This document shows, one piece after another, positions 1 to 8,795 of a stretch of 28,412 nt of DNA. A program made the translations under genes and the position numbers. Position 1 is the stretch's first letter, and each line of letters begins with the position of its first letter. This stretch comes from M3007 sp046153695 (GTDB taxonomy: Bacteria > Bacteroidota > Bacteroidia > Chitinophagales > Saprospiraceae): positions 1 to 28,412 of the forward strand of contig JBJXEZ010000188.1 in the NCBI GenBank assembly GCA_046153695.1. Direction: 5' to 3'. The notes beneath the pieces are model-generated. The model saw only the letters and a list, made by a program, of their open reading frames with translations. It searched no databases and was not told the origin of the DNA.

Positions 1-80
1 GAGCCTCCAAAAACTCCGCGAGCCTCTGTGACACTTTTTTAATTTACGAATCCACGAATTTCACCCAAGCACTTTTCGAT

Positions 81-485
81 ATGAAACCCAACTTTTTTCT
101 GGCTTTTCTCCTGCTTCCAATTGCCGCATTCGGCCAACAAATGGAAATCGGCGACCCGACCAAAAACGACGGCAAAGTCAAGTGGATTCCTATGCAGATT
201 GAGGTTGGCGACGCGCCTTTCGCCATTCCAGTGGAGCGCACCATCGAGGCAAAGAACATCAGCAATGAAGAACTGACGATCCTCAGCGTTGTCAGTGGTT
301 GCCATTGTACTGTGGTAGATTGGCCCAAAGAACCCATACCGCCTGGCAAATCAGGTATCATCAAAGTCGTGTTCGACGCGCTCAAAGAGGGCGAGTTTTA
401 TAAGGTCGTTTCTATCGCGACCAATTTTGACCCCGAAACCCAGCTCGCCCTTGGCATGACTGGCCGGGTTTTGCCTAAGCAGTAG
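81..485 (+). CDS. Secreted DUF1573 domain protein
   Basis: A 134-residue protein with an N-terminal signal peptide: Lys3, a hydrophobic core over residues 5-17, and likely cleavage after AFG near residue 18. The rest matches the DUF1573 family, a short Ig-like beta-sandwich common in Bacteroidota periplasmic proteins. Visible hallmarks are the KNISNEELTI strand, the SGCHC motif with Cys74 and Cys76, the PIPPGKSG turn and the following hydrophobic VVF strand. The family has no defined biochemical role; it is usually taken as a periplasmic or surface binding module. The gene ends 41 bases before the methyltransferase, so the two may share a transcript. The start is the only ATG that begins the signal peptide. 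Family call is firm, function unknown. Confidence 0.88.
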   Translation: MKPNFFLAFLLLPIAAFGQQMEIGDPTKNDGKVKWIPMQIEVGDAPFAIPVERTIEAKNISNEELTILSVVSGCHCTVVDWPKEPIPPGKSGIIKVVFDALKEGEFYKVVSIATNFDPETQLALGMTGRVLPKQ

Positions 486-526
486 CGGTTCCCAGACGAG
501 GCCGTCCCCACCCTACCCTCCCGCCC

Positions 527-1717
527 ATGAACATTCCAAAAATCGTACTCAAGCACGGCAAAGATGTAGCCGTACGCCGTTTCCACCCCTGGGTGTTCTC
601 CGGAGCAATCCACAGTGTACAAGGTAATCCTGCCGACGGTGATGTGGTGGAGGTCTGCGACCGCACCGGCAACCCACTCGGCACCGGACATTTTCATCAC
701 GGCAGCATTGCTGTGCGCTTGCTCACTTTCGAGCAAGCCGACCTCTTCGACATTGGTTTTTGGGGAAAAAAACTGAGTAGTGCGCTCAGCGTCCGACAAG
801 TGGCCGGCTTGACTGACACACCCGACACCAACTGCTTCCGCCTCGTACACGGCGAGGGCGACGGCCTTTCAGGCCTTGTTGTGGATGTGTACGGTTCGGC
901 TGCCGTGGTGCAATGCCACAGCATTGGTATGCACCGCCAGCGGGCCTTGATCGCACAGGCGCTACAGCAGGTTTTTGGGAAAAAACTGGAACTTGTTTTT
1001 GACAAAAGCCGGGAGGCACTCCCGCCCAAGTACGCCGAATCGGTGCAAAATGGATACCTGTACGGTTCAGGTAGCGGCGGACAAGCTGTTGTCGAAAACG
1101 GCGTACGGTTTCGTGTAGACTGGGAAACGGGCCAAAAAACCGGCTTTTTCCTCGATCAGCGCGACAACCGTCGACTACTCGCACAGTTTGCCAGCGGCAA
1201 AAGCGTACTCAACACATTTGGCTACACCGGTGGTTTTTCCTGCTATGCACTTCGAGCAGGCGCACGCACCGCACACTCGGTTGACATTTCCGGCCGAGCC
1301 ATGGAGTTGTTAGATGAAAATATCGGCCTGAACGCGCCTTTCTCCGGCAGCCATGAGGGCTTTACCGAGGATGTGTTGAAGTTTTTGAACAACGGCGGAC
1401 CGGCTTATGAAGTGATCGTAGTGGATCCTCCGGCCTACGCTAAAAGTATGGACAAGCGGCACAACGCCGTGCAGGGTTACAAACGCCTCAATGAAGCCGC
1501 CCTGCGCCGCGTTACACCCGGCGGCATCCTGTTCACGTTTTCCTGCTCACAAGTGGTGGACCGCGACTTATTTTACCACACGATTGCCGCTGCAGCTATG
1601 GAAGTCGGACGCCCCGTACGCGTGTTGCACCACCTTACCCAGGGGGCTGATCATCCCGTCAGTATGTTCCATCCCGAGGGCGCCTACCTGAAAGGATTGG
1701 TGCTGCATGTGGAGTGA
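527..1717 (+). CDS. Class I SAM-dependent rRNA methyltransferase, RlmI/RlmO type
   Basis: A 396-residue protein, the normal length for the RlmI-like 23S rRNA cytosine-C5 methyltransferase family. An N-terminal PUA-like RNA-binding domain (about 1-75, with the HPWVFSGAI signature) is followed by a linker domain and a Rossmann methyltransferase. SAM-binding motif I is the FGYTGG loop at 231-236. Motif IV is DPPAYAKS from Asp300. The FSCS motif carries the presumed catalytic Cys340. In E. coli RlmI methylates C1962 of 23S rRNA; the same reaction here is inferred, since Bacteroidota members are not individually characterised. The ATG at 527 directly precedes the conserved PUA start. It sits downstream of the DUF1573 gene with no obvious promoter of its own. 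Confidence 0.9.
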   Translation: MNIPKIVLKHGKDVAVRRFHPWVFSGAIHSVQGNPADGDVVEVCDRTGNPLGTGHFHHGSIAVRLLTFEQADLFDIGFWGKKLSSALSVRQVAGLTDTPDTNCFRLVHGEGDGLSGLVVDVYGSAAVVQCHSIGMHRQRALIAQALQQVFGKKLELVFDKSREALPPKYAESVQNGYLYGSGSGGQAVVENGVRFRVDWETGQKTGFFLDQRDNRRLLAQFASGKSVLNTFGYTGGFSCYALRAGARTAHSVDISGRAMELLDENIGLNAPFSGSHEGFTEDVLKFLNNGGPAYEVIVVDPPAYAKSMDKRHNAVQGYKRLNEAALRRVTPGGILFTFSCSQVVDRDLFYHTIAAAAMEVGRPVRVLHHLTQGADHPVSMFHPEGAYLKGLVLHVE

Positions 1718-1779
1718 GATTGTTGATTTATTTGCCAAAATGTGCGCTGGCAAAAGGGCGGTTGTCGCCAAAAAGCCTG

Positions 1780-1787
1780 TAAGTTTG
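1780..1787 (+). promoter_or_regulatory. Putative -7 box (TAAGTTTG) upstream of the dienelactone hydrolase gene
   Basis: TAAGTTTG matches the Bacteroidota -7 consensus TAnnTTTG and lies 23 bases before the ATG at 1811. A TTG at 1762-1764 is the nearest -33 candidate but sits closer than usual (15 bases). This is a motif match only. Confidence 0.33.
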
Positions 1788-1810
1788 CCGATAAAACAAG
1801 CGCCTGCTTT

Positions 1811-2635
1811 ATGAAAAAACTGCTCTTTTTCGCTTTCCTTGCCGCATTTGGTTGCCAAAGCGCACCCGAATCCATCCCAATGTGCCACGACGCGAGTGCC
1901 GAGTTCGCCGCCTTGGGCAGTGAAAAAAACTTTCAAAACGCTCACCCGACACCCAAGCCTGTTGCGCTCCTTCACGGAGGCACCATCGTCGAGTTCCCGG
2001 TGGTTGACGGCCCCAACGGACGCGGATTCCTGATGACCTCGCACGGGCGATCGAACAAATACCTGCTGCTGTTCCACGAGTGGTGGGGCTTGAACAATTA
2101 TGTCCGCAACGAGGCGAACCGCCTGGCCCACGAACTGGGTATCAACGTACTGGCTCTCGACCTGTACGACGGCAAACTGACCGAAAATGCGGAGGAAGCA
2201 GGCAAACTGATGCAGGCCTGCAGCCCCGAACGCGCTGCAGCCATCATCAAGGGCGCCGCACTGTACGCAGGCGAAAACGCCGATTTCCGCACACTCGGCT
2301 GGTGCTTCGGCGGCGGCTGGTCGTTGAAGGCATCGCTGCTGCTCGGCGAGCAGGCCAAGGCCTGTGTGATCTACTATGGTATGCCCGAAAAAGACGTGGA
2401 AAAACTCAAAACCCTGCAAACGGACGTGTTGATGATCCACGCCAAGCAGGACAAATGGATCAACGACGAGACGGTGGCCGCGTTCCAAAAGAACATGGAT
2501 AGCGCGGGCAAATCACTAACTGTGCGCGAGTACGCCGCCGACCACGCCTTCGCCAATCCCAGCAGCCCGCGTTTCAACAACGAAGCAGCCCAGGCCGCAC
2601 GTGCCGCCGTGCTGGAATACCTACGCGGCAAATAA
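1811..2635 (+). CDS. Dienelactone hydrolase family lipoprotein
   Basis: A 274-residue alpha/beta hydrolase. I place the start at 1811, not at the in-frame ATG at 1742, because residues 1-16 then form a lipoprotein signal (MKKLLFF... ending AAFG-Cys), and a promoter-like box lies just upstream. The family's Cys-Asp-His triad is visible: Cys165 in GWCFGGG (the G-x-C-x-G nucleophile elbow), Asp214 in AKQDKW and His245 in the DHAF motif near the C terminus. Dienelactone hydrolases open lactone or other ester bonds; the natural substrate cannot be told from sequence. The lipobox suggests anchoring to a membrane facing the periplasm, unlike classical cytosolic ClcD. It is followed after 11 bases by the next gene and probably heads the operon running to 8783. 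Confidence 0.87.
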   Translation: MKKLLFFAFLAAFGCQSAPESIPMCHDASAEFAALGSEKNFQNAHPTPKPVALLHGGTIVEFPVVDGPNGRGFLMTSHGRSNKYLLLFHEWWGLNNYVRNEANRLAHELGINVLALDLYDGKLTENAEEAGKLMQACSPERAAAIIKGAALYAGENADFRTLGWCFGGGWSLKASLLLGEQAKACVIYYGMPEKDVEKLKTLQTDVLMIHAKQDKWINDETVAAFQKNMDSAGKSLTVREYAADHAFANPSSPRFNNEAAQAARAAVLEYLRGK

Positions 2636-2646
2636 GAACAGGTCGA

Positions 2647-4659
2647 ATGTCGAAGAAAAAAACACTACCCTCAACCGCCAGGCAACAGCCAGCCGTAACC
2701 CTTCCGTCTGCCGCCAAGGCATCGCCTGCTCAGGACGAGGCCTCCCCGTTTTTCAAGAATACCTGGCTTCTCGCTGGCATTCTTGTAGCCGCTGCAGTGG
2801 CCGTGTATGCGCAATCGCTATCGAATGGTTTTTTGATCTTCGACGACGATAAGGCAATCAAATACAACGCCATCATAAAAGACCCGACTTTTCAGGGCAT
2901 TTTCGGCTCCAACAACCTCGGCATGTACGCGCCTGTCACCTGGCTCGGGTATGCCCTGGTGTACGCGCTGGCTGGCGAGAGCGCCCCGGCGTTCCACACG
3001 TTCAGCCTCGTGTTGCATATCGGCTGCGTTGTGTCGGTGTTCGGGTTGCTGAATCTGCTCCAATCCCGGCGGGAAGTTTCGTTTTTTGCCGCCTTGTTGT
3101 TTGCTGTACACCCGATTCAGGCTGAAGCCGTGTGCTGGATTGCTGGACAAAGCGCCGTCACATTTTCGTTTTTTTACCTGCTGGGGCTTGTGGCATACGC
3201 CAAATGGCAGCAGAACGAGCGACCCGTTTTTTACGGCCTGACACTGCTCTTGTTCGTTTGTTCTGTGCTGGCCAAATCGGCAGCGGTAACATTTCCACTC
3301 CTGCTGCTGGCCTTTGACTGGTACCGCAACGGCACCCTGACCTGGAAAAACCTGCTCGGAAAGGTTCCCTTTTTTGCCGTAAGCGCAGCGCTCGGCCTGT
3401 ACACACTCACCACGCGAGCGGCAGAAGGGCACAACCTCGTAGTCACGACCAAGGCACTTAGCCTGTTCGACCGCTTCCTCATGGTGTGCCACTCCTTGTT
3501 GTTTTATCCGGCTAAACTGCTCGCCCCGCTCGGGCTGAGCATTTATTACCCCATGGAAAAAACGGACGGGACGTGGTCGTTCGACTACTACCTCGCGCCT
3601 TTGGTGGTGGGCACCCTGTTTTTTTTGGTGTGGAAATACAGAAAAAACGTGCGAGAAGCCAGCCTTTCAGCGCTCTGGTACCTGATGCCATTGTCGGTGA
3701 TGTTGCCGTACGTCACGGTGGGCACGCTGGAAATGCGTTCCGGCCGGTACGTTTACCTGTCGTCCATCGGTCTATTCCTGCTCGTGGTTTGGTTTGCTCA
3801 GAAACTACAGCCGGCGGTACGGCGAGGCATCCTGGCGGCGGCGGCGGTTCTTTACGGGCTTTTGACCATCCAGCACAGCCAGGTTTGGGATAATGAGGTC
3901 ACGGTATTTCAAAACTGCGTGGACAAATACCCGGATGCTGTGCTGTGCAACTGCAACCTTGCCTACGGCCAATTACTCAAATTTGACTACCCCAATTCCG
4001 TAGAACACTACACCAAAACCCTCGCGCTTGACCCTACTTACGTGGAAGCCTTCAACGGGCGGGGGCAAGCGTTTTTTATGCTAAAACGCTATGATGAGGC
4101 GTACTCCGATTTCGATAACGCCATCCGAGCAGGCATCGTCACACCTCGCCTGTTCCTCAACCGGGGCAAGTGCCATGTTATTCTCAACCGTCCGGCGGAT
4201 GCCCTTCCCGATCTGGCTCGAAGCCTCGAATTGGAGCCACGTAACCCAGAGACGTATTATTTCAAGGGCGTTGCCGAAAGCCAGACGGGCAATCCCGACC
4301 AGGCATTGGTTGACTACAACAAGGCCCTCGATCTACAACCCAACTACACCGATGTGCTGGCCAACCGCGCCTTGTTGCTGGCTAACCAAAAACGCTACGA
4401 GGAAGCCATAGCCGATTACACGACCGTGATAAATGGAAACCCCAACATCGCCATGGCCTGGAACAACCGCGCCGCCGCCCATTTGTCGCTAAGCCGCTAC
4501 GATCAGGCTCTTGCAGATGTAAACCGCGCCCTCGAATTGCAACCAAACTACGCCATTGCCTACCGTACCCGGGCCAGTGTTTACCGGGGCCTCGGCCAAA
4601 TGGACAAAGCTATGGCCGACATGAACCGGTCTTTGGAACTTCAGGGAGCAAGGCAATGA
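2647..4659 (+). CDS. TMTC-like multi-pass membrane glycosyltransferase (GT-C) with C-terminal TPR repeats
   Basis: A 670-residue protein with two parts. Residues 38-420 hold roughly nine to ten hydrophobic helices. The first outside loop has an acidic FDDD cluster (Asp66-68), followed by a HPIQAEAVCWIAG motif (His155, Glu160, Trp164). These are features of the GT-C protein mannosyltransferase fold as seen in TMTC proteins and their bacterial homologues. Residues about 430-670 are about seven consecutive tetratricopeptide repeats with the usual W/L-G-Y-A-P spacing. Membrane-embedded lipid-linked sugar transfer is the family expectation; donor and acceptor are unknown. The stop overlaps the holA start by 4 bases (ATGA), implying translational coupling. 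The first 35 residues are Lys/Ser/Pro-rich and probably cytosolic. Confidence 0.82.
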   Translation: MSKKKTLPSTARQQPAVTLPSAAKASPAQDEASPFFKNTWLLAGILVAAAVAVYAQSLSNGFLIFDDDKAIKYNAIIKDPTFQGIFGSNNLGMYAPVTWLGYALVYALAGESAPAFHTFSLVLHIGCVVSVFGLLNLLQSRREVSFFAALLFAVHPIQAEAVCWIAGQSAVTFSFFYLLGLVAYAKWQQNERPVFYGLTLLLFVCSVLAKSAAVTFPLLLLAFDWYRNGTLTWKNLLGKVPFFAVSAALGLYTLTTRAAEGHNLVVTTKALSLFDRFLMVCHSLLFYPAKLLAPLGLSIYYPMEKTDGTWSFDYYLAPLVVGTLFFLVWKYRKNVREASLSALWYLMPLSVMLPYVTVGTLEMRSGRYVYLSSIGLFLLVVWFAQKLQPAVRRGILAAAAVLYGLLTIQHSQVWDNEVTVFQNCVDKYPDAVLCNCNLAYGQLLKFDYPNSVEHYTKTLALDPTYVEAFNGRGQAFFMLKRYDEAYSDFDNAIRAGIVTPRLFLNRGKCHVILNRPADALPDLARSLELEPRNPETYYFKGVAESQTGNPDQALVDYNKALDLQPNYTDVLANRALLLANQKRYEEAIADYTTVINGNPNIAMAWNNRAAAHLSLSRYDQALADVNRALELQPNYAIAYRTRASVYRGLGQMDKAMADMNRSLELQGARQ

Positions 4660-5675
4660 CCTACGACGATATCCTGCGCGACATCAAAGCGGGCAAGTTT
4701 AGCCCCATCTACTTCCTGCACGGGGAGGAGCCGTACTTCATTGACCAGATCGAGGCCGCCGTGGACCGGCACGCCCTCTCGGACGGCGAAAAAGGCTTCA
4801 ACCAGACTGTGTTGTACGGCAAGGATGTGGAGCATTTGACGCTGCTCGACTACTTGCGCCGCTACCCCATGATGAGCGAACGGCAGGTGGTCATTTTGCG
4901 CGAAGCGCAGGAAATGAAAAGCCTCGGTGAACTGGTTAGCTACTTCGAAAAACCGATGCCGACCACCGTATTCGTCGTGTGCTACAAGTACAAGAAGTAC
5001 GACATGCGCACCAAACTCGGGAAGACGCTGGGTGCCAAATCCCTCGTGTTCGAGAGCAAAAAACTGTACGACAACCAGGTGCCAGACTGGATTACAGGCT
5101 ACTGTCGGGCAAAAAAACAAAGCATTGAGACCGCTGCCGCTGTGCTGGTAGCCGAGTACCTCGGCAATGACCTGGCCAAGGTGGCCAATGAATTGGACAA
5201 AGTGGCACTGAACCTGCCCGCTGACAGCACCGTCACCACTGCCCTTGTGCAGGAGTTCATCGGTATCAGCAAGGATTACAACGTGTTCGAATTGCAGCGG
5301 GCATTTGCCCTGCTCGACCTGCCCAAGATCGCCCGAATTCAGCAACACTTCGCCGCCAACATCCGAAAGAACCCGTTAATCGTGACCGTTTCGAGCCTGC
5401 ACGCCTACTTTTCCAAGGTGTATATGTTGCATTTCTTGCACGGCAACAGCGATGCAGATATGTCCAAAGCGCTCGACCTGCGCTCCGATTTTTTTCTGAA
5501 AGAATACAAACTGGCCGCCAAAAACTACCCACTCCAGCAAACCGAGCATATCCTTTACTTGCTGCGCGAGTACGACCTGCGCAGCAAAGGCGTAAACACC
5601 GACACGACCAATACTGGCGACGAAGAGTTGATGAAAGAATTGTTTTTCAAGATGCTGCACACCCACCGGCAATGA
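4656..5675 (+). CDS. holA: DNA polymerase III subunit delta
   Basis: A 339-residue protein with the characteristic delta-subunit opening (DILRDIKAGKFSPIYFLHGEEPYFIDQ), an AAA+-like fold of standard length, and the conserved C-terminal helical part. Delta is the clamp-loader subunit that opens the beta sliding clamp at the replication fork. Its AAA+ fold lacks a functional ATP site in this family, and none is evident here. The start overlaps the stop of the TPR gene and its own stop overlaps the next start, both as ATGA, so it is embedded in a tightly coupled operon. An essential gene inside an operon of surface or membrane proteins is worth noting, but holA followed by a DUF3667 gene fits a Bacteroidota setting. 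Confidence 0.93.
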   Translation: MTYDDILRDIKAGKFSPIYFLHGEEPYFIDQIEAAVDRHALSDGEKGFNQTVLYGKDVEHLTLLDYLRRYPMMSERQVVILREAQEMKSLGELVSYFEKPMPTTVFVVCYKYKKYDMRTKLGKTLGAKSLVFESKKLYDNQVPDWITGYCRAKKQSIETAAAVLVAEYLGNDLAKVANELDKVALNLPADSTVTTALVQEFIGISKDYNVFELQRAFALLDLPKIARIQQHFAANIRKNPLIVTVSSLHAYFSKVYMLHFLHGNSDADMSKALDLRSDFFLKEYKLAAKNYPLQQTEHILYLLREYDLRSKGVNTDTTNTGDEELMKELFFKMLHTHRQ

Positions 5676-6802
5676 AACACAAAGCATTCGACTATTGCCC
5701 AAACTGCCACTTCCCGTTACCCTACAAAGCGGAATTTTGCGCCCATTGCGGCCAAAAGAACGAGCAAGAGGTGATGCCCCTTGGAGCACTGTTCAAGCAG
5801 GTTTGGTTCCGGGTTTTGCACTTGGAAAGCCGTTCACTGCTGTTTTTGTGGCAAATGTTCATCCCTGGATTCGTGTCGAAGGAGTTTTTCGCTGGCAGGC
5901 GAAAGCGCTACCCCCACCCTATTCGATTCTTTTTCATCGTAGCCTTTTTGTATTTGTTCACGTTGAACCATTTGACCGACGCGGGCAATTCCAGCGGGGT
6001 GAAGGCTTCAAACGACAAAAAAGGCCTCACGTTCACCCAAACGAATGACTTGGGCGAGGGAGTCAATTTTTACCAAATGGGGCGCCAATCCGCCGAATTC
6101 GAAAAAATGCGGCGGGAATTCGACTCCCTCCCTCCCGAACTGAAAACCCCCGCGACACGCAAAGCCGTGGACAGCCTGTTGCAGCGCACGTATGGCCAAA
6201 GCGTCGAAAAATTCAGCAATTTGCTTTCAACTACTTCGGATTCGACACAGGCAAATTCCCCTGACTCCATGTCCCTGAATCTCGGTTTTAAAAACATTCG
6301 TATAGCCACGAGCGATGTTTTTTTGCTGGATGCCGATTCCATCTCCAACAAATACAAGCTGGAACACTGGCTTGATCGGCTGCTGCTCAAACAGGGTATC
6401 AAGACCATCCAATCCCCGGATGCACTGATGAAGGCTTACCTCGGCAACCTTGCCTGGACGCTGTTGGCGCTCATCGCACTCATGTCGGGAGTGCTCACCT
6501 TGCTGTACTGGCGGCAAAAACGCTTCTATGTGGAGCATTTCATTTTTCTGATCAATGAGCATACCGGAGCGTTTTTGCTGCTGATACTGGCATTTTGTCT
6601 CAATGCCGTTTGGCCTTTGGGCGCCTTTTGGGCGTTGCCGGTGCTTTGGCTCGTTGCCAGCCCATTTATTGCCATACGACGATTTTACGGTCAGGGTTGG
6701 GGCATCACGATCCTCAAGGCGACCGTTTTTTCGTTTGCCTATTTGGTCGGGTTTGTTCTGCTGTTTATACTCGGCATGCTGGTCGTGTTCGTGGTTTTTT
6801 AG
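5672..6802 (+). CDS. DUF3667 domain membrane protein with N-terminal zinc ribbon
   Basis: A 376-residue protein. It opens with a zinc-ribbon knuckle pair: Cys9-x2-Cys12 and Cys23-x2-Cys26 in a CPNC...CAHCG arrangement, the hallmark of DUF3667. A first hydrophobic helix follows near residues 80-100 (IRFFFIVAFLYLFTLNHL). Then comes a roughly 150-residue polar, probably extracytoplasmic region rich in Ser/Asp, and then four hydrophobic helices from about 250 to the C terminus. The family is widespread in Bacteroidota and has no assigned function. The ATG overlaps the holA stop by 4 bases, and the next gene starts 13 bases after its stop. Topology is inferred from hydrophobicity only. Confidence 0.85.
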   Translation: MKHKAFDYCPNCHFPLPYKAEFCAHCGQKNEQEVMPLGALFKQVWFRVLHLESRSLLFLWQMFIPGFVSKEFFAGRRKRYPHPIRFFFIVAFLYLFTLNHLTDAGNSSGVKASNDKKGLTFTQTNDLGEGVNFYQMGRQSAEFEKMRREFDSLPPELKTPATRKAVDSLLQRTYGQSVEKFSNLLSTTSDSTQANSPDSMSLNLGFKNIRIATSDVFLLDADSISNKYKLEHWLDRLLLKQGIKTIQSPDALMKAYLGNLAWTLLALIALMSGVLTLLYWRQKRFYVEHFIFLINEHTGAFLLLILAFCLNAVWPLGAFWALPVLWLVASPFIAIRRFYGQGWGITILKATVFSFAYLVGFVLLFILGMLVVFVVF

Positions 6803-6815
6803 CAATTTTTTCGCC

Positions 6816-8783
6816 ATGCAAAACTGTATTAACAAGTTCACCGGTGTTCAAGCCGGGCTGGCCGCCCTCGTCGTATGGTCGCTACTCGCCTGTGCTCCCA
6901 CCTTCCGTTCCGGTTTTAAAAAATTTGCCGCAGGCGACCAAGCCGCTGCCCGCCCCATTTTTGAGCGCTACCTCGAACACCCCAGACACGGCCCCGCCGC
7001 ACGCTTTTTTCTGGAAAAAATGCGGCTCGCTTATACTCGTGATCTGTCAGGCTTGCTGGCAATCGAGCACTCACTCACTGACATTGACAGCCTGTACCGC
7101 CGCTTGTCTCCCAAACAAGCGGCCCGATTGGCCGTTCGGTACGGCGTGGATACCGCCGCCATCCTGGATCTGCGCGAGCAGACGCAACGCTGGGCCGTGG
7201 CCTATACGCGTTCCGGCGGCACGTTGCCCACGCTCGATTCCCTGCTAAAACTGCTTCGCCGCCCGCTGCCCGCTGTGCAACCAGAGATCAACTCGACCCG
7301 CACCGACATCGTGAACGCCAACCTGCACACGACCGACTACGACACGATGACGCACATTCTCCAACGGCACCTGTCGTACGTTTTGCCGGAAAATTACGAA
7401 TACACGCGACGGATGAGTGACAACCTATGGACGGCCTTCCTCGACAAATACACGCCTTGCCAACTCGACCGGTTCACCAACGACCACTGGAATTCCTTTG
7501 TAGGCCGTGACTGCTGGAAAAAACAAGTACGCGAGCTGCTGTGTGCCGGGAAACTACCTGACATGCTCGATTTTCACGCCGAAAACCGATGGTCAGCCCT
7601 CGAGGTTGTGCTGATCAACGCAATGGCCGACCTCGCTGGCGACAGCGCTGCCATGAAGGGACTGAACCAAGATCAAAACCAGCGACTCCAGGATTTGCGG
7701 GAGCGAGCACTCCTTCGCAGTCAACTAAGCAACGGAACAGCCGCCCGCGACACGGCCGGCACTCTGGCAACGGCATCGGCATACATCAGCAAACATGCCC
7801 CCCGCTACTCGGCGTACCGGTTGCTGGACGAATGTTTCCAGTTTTTTACCGACCAGCAGCTGTACTCCAGTGCGATTGCCCTGCTTGAGCAGGCGCGACC
7901 GTTTTTTCCTGACACCCTGCCCAAGGACTGCAACACCAATTACGACTACCAGCACCGCGTTCGCCCCTGGATTGACGGCAAATTGCCCATCCTCCGCCGC
8001 CCGGCCCGTACGGTGACGAAGCACGCTCTGGCCACACTGAATACCCGTGAGGGCGATGAATTCAGCCCCGTCGTGCGAGCAGACGGGCGGGAACTATTTT
8101 TTGCAGGAAAAAACCGCCCGGACAACACAGCCGGAGTGGACATATTCGCTTCGCGATGGGATGATGAAAAACAAGACTGGGGCCTGCCCGTACCTGTACT
8201 GACTGGCCCGGGCAATTGCCAGCCGCTTTCCATCACCTCCGACGGGAGGCTTTTGTTGGTGTCGCTGAACAGGCGTTTGCACACCTGCCGGCGTTCCAAT
8301 CCCGAGGCCGAGTGGGGCGCACCCGAGGTAGTTACCGTGTCAGGTATCGCGATCATCGGAAATGGCCGCCTTAGTTCCGACGGGAACACGCTCGTCTTGG
8401 AGGGGTCTTACTCCAACGGCTCTGCTACACAATCGCCCGACCTGGATCTGTTCGTGTGCCACCGCGATCCGGTATCCGGCGCATGGAGTACCCCGGCAGC
8501 GCTTGGGGCTGACATCAATACTGACGGCCAAGAAACGGCCCCATACCTGATGCCGGATGGCAAGACGCTTTATTTCGTCAGCACCGGTTACCCCGGCTTG
8601 GGGCGCGGCGATGTATTCTCCGCCACCCGCATCAACAACAGCTGGACACACTGGACGTATCCCGATAACCTGGGCAAAGAAGTAAACGGTACTGGGCCAC
8701 ATCTCGGGTTTGGCACTGTTTCGCCAGACGGGAATCGCGCTTGGGGAAGTGTACAGGGCGATCTTTGTGTTTGGGAGTTTTAG
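6816..8783 (+). CDS. PD40/WD40-like beta-propeller lipoprotein
   Basis: A 655-residue protein. I prefer the ATG at 6816 over the upstream in-frame ATG at 6603, because 6816 begins a lipoprotein signal whose lipobox is LLAC (Cys26), while the longer start would overlap the DUF3667 gene by 200 bases. Residues about 30-430 are helical and of unrecognised type. Residues about 440-655 hold repeats such as GDEFSPVVRADGRELFFAG, SITSDGRLLLVS and TAPYLMPDGKTLYFVS, which are PD40 (TolB-like) blades. In Bacteroidota such proteins often sit in the outer membrane near OmpA-type or gliding/T9SS components, but no such partner is present here. Last gene of the forward operon; convergent with aat after 12 bases. 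Confidence 0.8.
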   Translation: MQNCINKFTGVQAGLAALVVWSLLACAPTFRSGFKKFAAGDQAAARPIFERYLEHPRHGPAARFFLEKMRLAYTRDLSGLLAIEHSLTDIDSLYRRLSPKQAARLAVRYGVDTAAILDLREQTQRWAVAYTRSGGTLPTLDSLLKLLRRPLPAVQPEINSTRTDIVNANLHTTDYDTMTHILQRHLSYVLPENYEYTRRMSDNLWTAFLDKYTPCQLDRFTNDHWNSFVGRDCWKKQVRELLCAGKLPDMLDFHAENRWSALEVVLINAMADLAGDSAAMKGLNQDQNQRLQDLRERALLRSQLSNGTAARDTAGTLATASAYISKHAPRYSAYRLLDECFQFFTDQQLYSSAIALLEQARPFFPDTLPKDCNTNYDYQHRVRPWIDGKLPILRRPARTVTKHALATLNTREGDEFSPVVRADGRELFFAGKNRPDNTAGVDIFASRWDDEKQDWGLPVPVLTGPGNCQPLSITSDGRLLLVSLNRRLHTCRRSNPEAEWGAPEVVTVSGIAIIGNGRLSSDGNTLVLEGSYSNGSATQSPDLDLFVCHRDPVSGAWSTPAALGADINTDGQETAPYLMPDGKTLYFVSTGYPGLGRGDVFSATRINNSWTHWTYPDNLGKEVNGTGPHLGFGTVSPDGNRAWGSVQGDLCVWEF

Positions 8784-8795
8784 AACTTGTTTAGT

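Noticed and set aside
1568..2488. Reverse open frame of 306 codons opposite the methyltransferase and hydrolase genes
   Set aside because: Both forward genes have complete catalytic motifs; the reverse translation resembles nothing and looks like a shadow of GC-rich codons.
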